In this document: in pieces, positions 1 through 4,187 of the stretch
Layout of the letters: each line of letters opens with the position of its first letter
Position numbering within the stretch: the stretch's first letter is position 1
From: Haloarculaceae archaeon
GTDB lineage: Archaea; Halobacteriota; Halobacteria; Halobacteriales; Haloarculaceae
Direction: 5' to 3'
NCBI GenBank assembly: GCA_018609945.1
Contig: JAHENO010000071.1
Span: 1-5,297, forward strand
Length of the DNA stretch: 5,297 bases
The notes under the pieces: model-generated
The model's database searches: none
What the model saw: only the letters and a program-made list of their open reading frames with translations
Told to the model about the DNA's origin: nothing
Translations under genes and position numbers: made by a program

Positions 1-227
1 ACGAGCTTGTGGTTGCCACACCGGCTACAGGGCGGGGCGTGTTTGGTGTGGTTGCGGCCACACTCGGTGCAGACCCAGACCGTCGTCGACTCGGGGCCCT
101 CCTCCTCTTCCTCCGAGAGGTCGGTCTGCCGGACGACCGCCTTCTCGAAGCTGCCGTGCCCGCAGTTGTCACACGGGGGGTCGTCCTCCTCGTGGGGTTT
201 GCCACACCACTCGCACCGCCATTCCAT
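1..227 (-). CDS. Tandem zinc-ribbon protein, N-terminal part only (C-terminus off the left edge)
   Basis: The first 75 residues are visible, starting at the ATG at 227-225; the frame is open through base 1, so the rest of the protein is not seen. Two CxxC...CxxC modules are clear: Cys5/Cys8 with Cys19/Cys22, and Cys53/Cys56 with Cys67/Cys70. Each has 10 residues between its CxxC pairs and a shared pattern of W-x-C-x2-C-G-(K/R)-x-H before the gap and PPC-x2-CG after it, so they look like an internal duplication. The linker (about residues 35-47) is strongly acidic. Such modules bind structural zinc and often mediate nucleic-acid or protein contacts, but no function can be assigned. A CTTTTC element lies 26-31 bp upstream of the ATG and no Shine-Dalgarno is seen, consistent with a leaderless transcript. 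The gene lies 67 bp downstream of the membrane-protein gene on the same strand. I am confident that the gene and its zinc sites are real and unsure of its role. Confidence 0.85.
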   Translation of the reverse strand, partial: MEWRCEWCGKPHEEDDPPCDNCGHGSFEKAVVRQTDLSEEEEEGPESTTVWVCTECGRNHTKHAPPCSRCGNHKL

Positions 228-230
228 CGT

Positions 231-246
231 CGGCGGGTAGCCGCCG
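231..246. repeat. GC-rich inverted repeat just upstream of the zinc-ribbon gene
   Basis: Perfect 6-bp arms CGGCGG (231-236) and CCGCCG (241-246) are separated by 4 bases. The element sits between the proposed TATA-like element (253-258) and the start codon at 227. It could be a DNA operator or, if transcription starts upstream of it, a small leader hairpin. In DNA this GC-rich, short perfect arms can also arise by chance. Confidence 0.35.
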
Positions 247-252
247 TGTCAC

Positions 253-258
253 GAAAAG
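253..258 (-). promoter_or_regulatory. Candidate TATA-like element for the zinc-ribbon gene
   Basis: On the minus strand this reads CTTTTC, 31 to 26 bp before the ATG at 227. It is the only AT-rich patch in the 67-bp gap. The spacing suits a leaderless haloarchaeal promoter, but the sequence is a poor match to a canonical TATA box. The same hexamer occurs at nearly the same distance before the gene starting at 846. Confidence 0.4.
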
Positions 259-294
259 GCTGGCGTCTCCGTCCTGTGGAGTCGGTTTCCTCCC

Positions 295-846
295 TCAGCG
301 GTACCGGCGGTGGAGCAGGTAGCCCCCGGCGACGGCCAGCAGCGGCGGGACGGCGCCGGCGGCCGGCGGCAACCCGTAGAGCGTCCCGACGATCGCCGCG
401 AGCGCCGCCGGGGGGTCGCCGCGGAGTTCCGGCGGCGTCGTCGGCAGCAATCCGACGTACAGCGACGCGAGGAAGAGGTAGCCGGCGACCGCGAGCGCGC
501 GGTCGTACGCGACCGTCGAGCCGGCCCGGCGGTGGCGGCGGGCGACGAGTATCACCGGCGCCATCAGGGGGAACACGACCAGAAACCCGATGAGGATCAC
601 GAACGAGCGGGCGAAGGTGAAGGTGCCGCCTCCTCCTCCCGAGGTGGTGGCGACGACGCCGACCACCGCCAGGGCAAACAGCGCCGCGACCAGCGCCGTC
701 ACGAGCCCGCCCACGACGACGTAACTCCGGAAGAGCCGCGACCCACTCTGCCGGAAGGCATAGGGATAGGTGCCGAGCACGCCCCCGTAGTCGTCCCCGG
801 CGGTCCCGTCGCCACCGGTGGTTCCGACCGTGCCGTCGTCGCTCAT
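295..846 (-). CDS. Hypothetical multi-pass membrane protein, 183 residues
   Basis: I do not recognise a named family. The protein begins with a soluble Gly/Asp/Thr-rich tail of about 40 residues that includes a YGGVLGTYPYAF stretch. Hydrophobic segments follow at about 42-68, 79-103, 116-135 and 146-178, the last long enough to cross the membrane once or twice, so four or five membrane spans are likely. A Gly-rich loop (about 70-75) separates the first two, and a basic Arg/His cluster (103-108) follows the second. There are no cysteines and no visible catalytic or binding motif. The ATG at 846-844 is chosen because the open frame upstream runs into pgi coding sequence and because a CTTTTC element sits 25-30 bp before this ATG. 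The stop is TGA at 297-295. The gene is divergent from pgi across 82 bp. An integral membrane protein is well supported; its function is unknown. Confidence 0.8.
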   Translation of the reverse strand: MSDDGTVGTTGGDGTAGDDYGGVLGTYPYAFRQSGSRLFRSYVVVGGLVTALVAALFALAVVGVVATTSGGGGGTFTFARSFVILIGFLVVFPLMAPVILVARRHRRAGSTVAYDRALAVAGYLFLASLYVGLLPTTPPELRGDPPAALAAIVGTLYGLPPAAGAVPPLLAVAGGYLLHRRYR

Positions 847-870
847 CGTCGGGGATTGGGATGGTTCGAG

Positions 871-876
871 GAAAAG
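871..876 (-). promoter_or_regulatory. Candidate TATA-like element for the membrane-protein gene
   Basis: Reads CTTTTC on the minus strand, 30 to 25 bp before the ATG at 846. The start codon is preceded by CCGACG, as is the start of the zinc-ribbon gene. The distance fits a leaderless haloarchaeal promoter inside the divergent gap with pgi. It is not a consensus TATA box. Confidence 0.4.
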
Positions 877-898
877 CGGCGCGGTCCCGGACGCCAGA

Positions 899-904
899 CC
901 TAAC
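899..904 (+). promoter_or_regulatory. Weak TATA-like element for pgi
   Basis: CCTAAC lies 30 to 25 bp before the pgi ATG, the right place for a leaderless promoter, and is the least GC-rich patch in this half of the divergent gap. It is a weak match and is proposed mainly on position. Confidence 0.3.
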
Positions 905-928
905 ACCCCACCCGCCGACCCCTGGCGT

Positions 929-2224
929 ATGCGCGTAGACATCGGCAACGCGCTGGCGTCCGTGGCCGATCCGGGCGTCGGCGGGGACGCACTCGACCGG
1001 CTGGACGACCGGGTTGCGCGGGCACACGACCGCATCGCGGCGGGCATGGCCGACGGGGAGTTCGGGTACGCGGCGCTGGATCTGCCCGAGCGGACCGACG
1101 CCGCGGCCATCGAATCCGCGGTCGCGCCGCTCGCGGACAGCGAGGCGGTCCTGACGGTGGGCATCGGCGGGAGCGCGCTGGGCGCGGCCACCGTCTCGAC
1201 CGCGCTGGGGCCGGGCGAGGCCGACCACTACGTCCTCGACAACGTCGATCCCCGGGACGTGGCGGCGACCATCGAGGCGCTGCCACTCTCGGAGACGGCA
1301 GTCAACGTCGTCTCCCGCTCGGGGACCACCGCCGAGACGCTCGCGAACTTCCTGGTGGTGCGCGAGGCCATGGCGGACGCGGGCGTCGACTGGACCGACC
1401 GGACCGTCGTGACCACCGGCGAGTCGGGGCCGCTCCGGGAACTCGTGGCCGACCACGGCCTCCCCGCACTGACGGTTCCGGCGGGCGTTCCCGGGCGCTT
1501 CTCGGCGCTGTCGGCGGTCGGACTCGTTCCCGCAGCGATACAGGGCCACGACATCGAGGCGGTACTGGCGGGCGCCCGGGAGGCGAGGGACGGGCTCGCG
1601 GGCTCACTCTCGGCGTGTCCGGCCTACGCCTACGGCGCCGTGGCGTACGCGCTCGACGCCCGCGGCGCCGCGGTCAACGCGGTGATGCCCTACGCCGAGC
1701 GCCTGGAGCCGTTCGCGGAGTGGTTCGCACAGCTGTGGGCCGAGAGTCTCGGGAAGGACGGCCTCGGGCAGACGCCCGCCCGCGCCCTGGGCGCGACCGA
1801 CCAGCACTCACAGCTCCAACTGTACCGGGCCGGCCCGCGCGACAAGCTCGTGACGCTCGTCCGGCCACGGGAGCGACCGGCGCGGCCGATCCCGGAGACG
1901 GACATCCCCGACCTCGCGTACCTCGGCGGGACCGACCTCGGGGAGCTACTCGACGCGGAGTTCGAGGCCACGGAGGCGAGCCTCGCCGCCGCGGGCCGGC
2001 CCAACGTCCGCGTCGAGATCGACCGTGTCGGTCCCCGTGGCGTGGGCGATTTGCTCTACAGCATGGAGGCCGCCTGCGTCCTGGCGGGGGAACTCTACGG
2101 CGTCGAGACGTTCACACAGCCCGCCGTCGAGTGGGGCAAGCGGGCCGCGCGCGGACTGCTCGGCGGCGGCGACTTCCCGGAGGCCGAGGCCGTCGCCGAG
2201 AAGGAACGCCTGGTCGTCGAATAG
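929..2224 (+). CDS. pgi: Glucose-6-phosphate isomerase (PGI family)
   Basis: This cytosolic enzyme interconverts glucose 6-phosphate and fructose 6-phosphate, serving gluconeogenesis and sugar catabolism. The product has 431 residues, typical of short archaeal PGI-superfamily enzymes and unlike the cupin-type isomerases of Thermococcales. The first sugar-isomerase (SIS) domain carries the Gly-rich loop GIGGSALGA (78-86) and the phosphate-binding SRSGTT (129-134). PGRFSALSAVG (188-198) matches PGI signature 1. WAESLGK (270-276) supplies the likely catalytic Glu272, DQHSQLQ (291-297) supplies His293, and QPAVEWGK (397-404) corresponds to signature 2 with Glu401 and Lys404. All expected active-site elements are present, so it should be active. 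The ATG at 929 is chosen over the in-frame ATG at 818, which would overlap the divergent gene and add residues outside the family; no Shine-Dalgarno is present. The CPBP gene follows 66 bp downstream and could be co-transcribed. Confidence 0.97.
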   Translation: MRVDIGNALASVADPGVGGDALDRLDDRVARAHDRIAAGMADGEFGYAALDLPERTDAAAIESAVAPLADSEAVLTVGIGGSALGAATVSTALGPGEADHYVLDNVDPRDVAATIEALPLSETAVNVVSRSGTTAETLANFLVVREAMADAGVDWTDRTVVTTGESGPLRELVADHGLPALTVPAGVPGRFSALSAVGLVPAAIQGHDIEAVLAGAREARDGLAGSLSACPAYAYGAVAYALDARGAAVNAVMPYAERLEPFAEWFAQLWAESLGKDGLGQTPARALGATDQHSQLQLYRAGPRDKLVTLVRPRERPARPIPETDIPDLAYLGGTDLGELLDAEFEATEASLAAAGRPNVRVEIDRVGPRGVGDLLYSMEAACVLAGELYGVETFTQPAVEWGKRAARGLLGGGDFPEAEAVAEKERLVVE

Positions 2225-2268
2225 ACCGTCTCTGTCCGGCTGGCGCACGCAACCGGTGGTCTGAAAGG

Positions 2269-2288
2269 CGTTCGGGCCAAAGCGAACG
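2269..2288. repeat. Inverted repeat immediately upstream of the CPBP gene
   Basis: Arms CGTTCG (2269-2274) and CGAACG (2283-2288) are perfect complements separated by 8 bases. The second arm ends 2 bp before the ATG at 2291. If the CPBP gene has its own leaderless transcript, the element overlaps the promoter and start site like an operator. If it is read through from pgi, it could form a hairpin against the start codon. Confidence 0.45.
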
Positions 2289-2290
2289 TG

Positions 2291-3109
2291 ATGGCATCGG
2301 ACACGCAGCCGGGTGGCGTTCCGCCGACTGGACCGCCCGACGCGGACCCGCCGCTGTACAAGTTCGGCTCCAGGGACGAGCGCGTCCGGAGTCTCGTCCA
2401 CTCGGTCGGCCTCGTGCTCGCGGCGTTCGTCGCTGGCATCGCGCTGGCCGTCGTCGGACTCCGGCTCCTCTCCCAGCTGGGATTCGTCCCCCAGGGCACA
2501 GACACCCTTCCGCCGCTGGCGTCGGCGGTCGCGGCGGGCCTGCAGTTTATCGGGTTTCTGATCGTGGGGGTGTGGTATCTCCGCTGGCAGGGGCCGGTCG
2601 ACCTCTTCGAGGTCCGCCTGCCGTCGCTCCGCGAGATCGGGTGGGCCATCGGCGGCCTCGTCGCGCTGTTCGTCCTGCTGAACATCGTCAGCGTCGTCAT
2701 CGAGACGCTCGGGGTCGAGACCGCGGAGAACGCCGCCATCACCCAGGGACGGGAGAACCCCACCCTCTTTCTGTACCTCATCGTCGTGACCATCCTGCTG
2801 ACGGCACCGGCCGAGGAACTGCTCTTCCGGGGGCTCGTCCAGGGACTGTTCCGCCAGGCCTACGGCGTGATCCCCGGTATCGTCGTGGCGTCGACCCTCT
2901 TTGGCGTCGTCCACTGGGTCGCGCTCACCGGGGCAGGGAGTCGACTCACCTACATCGCCGTCGCCGGCGCGCTGGGGATCGTCCTCGGTGCGGTCTACGA
3001 GAAGACCGAGAACCTCGCGGTGCCCATCCTCATCCACGGCGTCTACAACGCGATCCTCTTTTCTGTTGCTTACCTCGCCGCGACCGGACGGATCGACGTC
3101 CCCATGTAG
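2291..3109 (+). CDS. CPBP-family (CaaX protease / bacteriocin-processing type) intramembrane metalloprotease homologue
   Basis: The 272-residue product is an integral membrane protein of the CPBP (Abi/Rce1-like) family. About 25 cytosolic-type N-terminal residues rich in Pro and Asp precede a soluble stretch, then hydrophobic segments at about 36-60, 78-97, 115-140, 158-173, 193-212, 219-236 and 243-263. The family's catalytic motifs are intact: EELLFRG (175-181, the EExxxR motif), FGVVH (204-208, the FxxxH motif) and HGVYN (249-253, the HxxxN motif), which together build the glutamate/histidine active site. It is therefore probably an active enzyme, but the family covers prenyl-protein processing, peptide maturation and self-immunity, and nothing here decides among them. 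ATG 2291 is preferred over the adjacent in-frame GTG at 2288. No Shine-Dalgarno is seen. The gene follows pgi by 66 bp on the same strand and is flanked by inverted repeats on both sides. Confidence 0.92.
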   Translation: MASDTQPGGVPPTGPPDADPPLYKFGSRDERVRSLVHSVGLVLAAFVAGIALAVVGLRLLSQLGFVPQGTDTLPPLASAVAAGLQFIGFLIVGVWYLRWQGPVDLFEVRLPSLREIGWAIGGLVALFVLLNIVSVVIETLGVETAENAAITQGRENPTLFLYLIVVTILLTAPAEELLFRGLVQGLFRQAYGVIPGIVVASTLFGVVHWVALTGAGSRLTYIAVAGALGIVLGAVYEKTENLAVPILIHGVYNAILFSVAYLAATGRIDVPM

Positions 3110-3117
3110 CCCGGCAC

Positions 3118-3128
3118 GGTTCGGAACC
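3118..3128. repeat. Short palindrome downstream of the CPBP gene
   Basis: GGTTC and GAACC are perfect inverted arms around a single central G, 8 bp after the CPBP stop codon. One central base is too short for a full RNA hairpin loop, so a protein-binding site is the more natural reading, though a 4-bp stem with a 3-base loop is possible. It sits just left of the TCTGACA repeat pair. Confidence 0.4.
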
Positions 3129-3129
3129 A

Positions 3130-3147
3130 TCTGACAGCTGTCTGACA
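3130..3147. promoter_or_regulatory. Candidate operator: TCTGACA direct repeats containing a 10-bp palindrome
   Basis: TCTGACA occurs at 3130-3136 and again at 3141-3147, so the copies start 11 bp apart, close to one helical turn. Between and within them GACAGCTGTC (3133-3142) is a perfect palindrome. The block ends 5 bp before the TATA-like TTAAGT of the 49-residue ribbon-helix-helix gene, abutting the expected position of the TFB recognition element. Ribbon-helix-helix dimers commonly bind such short spaced repeats and often repress their own genes; the link here is inferred from position. Confidence 0.5.
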
Positions 3148-3152
3148 AGATG

Positions 3153-3158
3153 TTAAGT
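3153..3158 (+). promoter_or_regulatory. TATA-like element for the ribbon-helix-helix gene
   Basis: TTAAGT lies 29 to 24 bp before the ATG at 3182, the standard distance for a leaderless haloarchaeal promoter, and stands out from the GC-rich surroundings. The TCTGACA repeat block lies immediately upstream. Confidence 0.6.
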
Positions 3159-3181
3159 TTGCTCCCGGTCGTCCTTTCCGT

Positions 3182-3331
3182 ATGCCGACTCGGTTTACTG
3201 TCGTCTGTGACGACGACGTCGCCAGCCAGGTCGAGGGCCTGGCCCGGCAGTACGACCTCACCGAGGAGGAAGTCATCCGCCAGCTCGTCGAACTCGGCCT
3301 CGACGCGACCGACGACAAGGCGACGCCGTAG
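3182..3331 (+). CDS. Small ribbon-helix-helix (CopG/Arc-like) protein, 49 residues
   Basis: The product is 49 residues, ATG 3182 to TAG 3329-3331. Residues 3-10 (TRFTVVCD) look like the single DNA-contacting beta strand, about 12-24 like helix one, and about 27-41 (from TEEEVIRQLVELG) like helix two, the order and size of a minimal ribbon-helix-helix domain; a short Asp/Lys tail follows. Such proteins dimerise to form a two-stranded sheet that enters the DNA major groove. No partner toxin gene lies next to it, so a free-standing transcriptional regulator is more likely than an antitoxin. It has its own TATA-like box 24-29 bp upstream and no Shine-Dalgarno. The repeat block before that box is a plausible autoregulatory site. 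The gene converges on nob1 with only 27 bp between their stop codons. Codon use is strongly GC-biased and coding-like. The fold is inferred from pattern alone. Confidence 0.8.
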   Translation: MPTRFTVVCDDDVASQVEGLARQYDLTEEEVIRQLVELGLDATDDKATP

Positions 3332-3335
3332 GAAT

Positions 3336-3350
3336 CCCCACCCCACCCCA
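3336..3350. repeat. CCCCA x3 tandem repeat in the convergent gap
   Basis: Three consecutive CCCCA units fill the 27 bp between the convergent stop codons of the ribbon-helix-helix gene and nob1. On the minus strand this is three runs of four G with single-T spacers, just after the nob1 stop. No ordinary hairpin or T-rich terminator is visible in the gap. Confidence 0.6.
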
Positions 3351-3358
3351 CTCGACTG

Positions 3359-3817
3359 TCAGGCGGGGTTCTTCCGCGAGAGTTCGCTCCCGCAGACCGG
3401 ACACCGGTCGTGGTGGTCGTCGAACTCCCGGCCACACCCCTGGCACTGGAACGTCCAGGCCCGTTGCTCCGCGATGCCGTCGCGGTCGATGACCTCGACG
3501 GGGACGTCGAGTTTCTCGGCGACGTTCTGCATCGCGTAGTCGTCTGTGACGAGCAGCCCGTCCAGCTCGAAGGCCGCGGCGACCAGCCGGATGTCCGTCC
3601 GGGAGAGCTCCTCGAAGTCGCCGGTCTCGCGGGCCGCCCGCTCGATGCGTTCGACCGTCTCGCTGTCGGGGATGTGGAGGTGCATCCCCGAGCCCTCCAT
3701 CGCGTCGAAGCGGTAGGCGCTCTCGTCTTCGAGTTCCTCCCGGACCAGTGGGATGGTCGCGATGCGCTCGTCCGTGTGGTAGTCGTTGATGAAGGCCGAG
3801 GAATCGAGGACGTGCAT
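3359..3817 (-). CDS. nob1: rRNA maturation endonuclease Nob1 (PIN domain plus zinc ribbon)
   Basis: Nob1 is the endonuclease that trims the 3' end of precursor 16S rRNA during small-subunit assembly. The 152-residue product has the archaeal architecture: an N-terminal PIN domain (about 1-112) and a C-terminal zinc ribbon (about 121-145). PIN acidic residues are visible as Asp5 in MHVLDSS, Glu27/Glu28 in VREE, Asp75 in SRTD and Asp92/Asp93 in TDD, which would hold the catalytic metal. Zinc ligands are Cys125/Cys128 and Cys139/Cys142. Length and domain order match archaeal Nob1, and no key residue is missing. The ATG at 817 of the 3800s (3817-3815) places the conserved VLDSSAFI strand at the N-terminus, as expected. 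The start lies 4 bp beyond the PRC-barrel stop codon with no separate promoter and no strong Shine-Dalgarno, so the two genes are probably translated from one mRNA driven by the promoter near 4089. Confidence 0.96.
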   Translation of the reverse strand: MHVLDSSAFINDYHTDERIATIPLVREELEDESAYRFDAMEGSGMHLHIPDSETVERIERAARETGDFEELSRTDIRLVAAAFELDGLLVTDDYAMQNVAEKLDVPVEVIDRDGIAEQRAWTFQCQGCGREFDDHHDRCPVCGSELSRKNPA

Positions 3818-3821
3818 ACCG

Positions 3822-4064
3822 CTACCGTTCGATGATCATGTGGTCTTTGACTGCCCGGACGCGTCCGACCGGGATGCGCAGGCGCCCCGCCGAGTCGGTC
3901 TCGAAGTCCGTCTGGACGCCGCGGTCCTCGTTCGGTTCGACCAGCAGGTCCTGGAGACGGCCCGAGTCCAGTTCCATCGTGATGTTGTACAGCATGCCGA
4001 GTTCGGCGCCGTCGGAGCCCATCACGGCCTTGCCCGAGAGATTTTCTGCGAGTATCTCTGCCAT
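3822..4064 (-). CDS. PRC-barrel domain protein, 80 residues
   Basis: The whole 80-residue product is one PRC-barrel: a small beta-barrel running from the LSGKAVMGSDGAELG strand-turn-strand start (about 8-22) through LQDLLVEP (41-48) to the final IPVGRVRAVKDHMII strands (63-77). It is acidic, without membrane segments, and would be cytosolic. PRC-barrels serve as protein-interaction modules. Short haloarchaeal members (CdpB1 and CdpB2) are cell-division proteins working with SepF and FtsZ, so that role is a reasonable hypothesis, not shown here. The ATG at 4064 is chosen over the in-frame ATG at 4136 because the extra 24 residues are Arg/Cys-rich and unlike the domain, and because a strong TATA box lies 25-30 bp before 4064. 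It precedes nob1 by 4 bp, indicating an operon in which ribosome maturation and this protein share expression. Confidence 0.93.
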   Translation of the reverse strand: MAEILAENLSGKAVMGSDGAELGMLYNITMELDSGRLQDLLVEPNEDRGVQTDFETDSAGRLRIPVGRVRAVKDHMIIER

Positions 4065-4088
4065 GCGCCGGTCTACCGACCGAGCGCA

Positions 4089-4095
4089 CATAAAC
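4089..4095 (-). promoter_or_regulatory. TATA box of the PRC-barrel/nob1 operon
   Basis: Reads GTTTATG on the minus strand, 31 to 25 bp before the ATG at 4064, preceded by GTGGCG at the TFB recognition position. Spacing and sequence are those of a strong haloarchaeal leaderless promoter, and it is the best promoter in the window. It would drive both the PRC-barrel gene and nob1. Confidence 0.75.
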
Positions 4096-4126
4096 GCCAC
4101 GGGGCATCTGACGGACCGCCGACGCC

Positions 4127-4151
4127 GTCCCGCCACGCTGTCCCGCCACGC
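4127..4151. repeat. 12-bp perfect tandem direct repeat
   Basis: GTCCCGCCACGC occurs at 4127-4138 and at 4140-4151, separated by one T, giving a 13-bp period. It lies in the 123-bp gap between the end of the ABC ATPase gene and the PRC-barrel promoter, 33-62 bp upstream of that TATA box. It may be a regulator-binding site or the trace of a replication slippage event. Confidence 0.6.
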
Positions 4152-4187
4152 CGGGCATGTGGGGCCGGGACTGGCGTGTCGGGCCGG

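Noticed and set aside
818..928. Upstream in-frame ATG at 818 for pgi
   Set aside because: It would overlap the divergent gene and both promoters, and the extra 37 residues are not part of the PGI fold; 929 gives the usual N-terminus and length.
847..1191. Upstream extension of the membrane-protein frame to a start at 1191 on the minus strand
   Set aside because: The added residues are Ala/Ser/Arg-rich low-complexity sequence antisense to pgi; the ATG at 846 has a positioned promoter element and begins a sensible protein.
1615..3156. Long plus-strand open frame of 513 codons over pgi and the CPBP gene
   Set aside because: Arg/Pro/Gly-rich shadow frame typical of GC-rich DNA, spanning two genes with clear catalytic motifs in another frame.
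1946..3346. Long minus-strand open frame of 466 codons
   Set aside because: Antisense shadow of pgi, CPBP and the ribbon-helix-helix gene; it has no recognisable motif and crosses gene boundaries and promoters.
3182..3817. Toxin-antitoxin module formed by the ribbon-helix-helix protein and the neighbouring PIN-domain protein
   Set aside because: The PIN protein carries the C-terminal zinc ribbon and length of Nob1, is on the opposite strand, and is in an operon with the PRC-barrel gene, so it is a housekeeping rRNA nuclease and not a VapC toxin.
4065..4136. Longer start at 4136 for the PRC-barrel gene
   Set aside because: It would place the strong TATA box inside the coding region and add an Arg/Cys-rich tail unlike the domain.
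3070..4158. Minus-strand open frame of 362 codons over nob1 and the PRC-barrel gene
   Set aside because: Ser/Thr/Arg-rich shadow in a different frame from Nob1 and PRC-barrel, both of which have intact family motifs.
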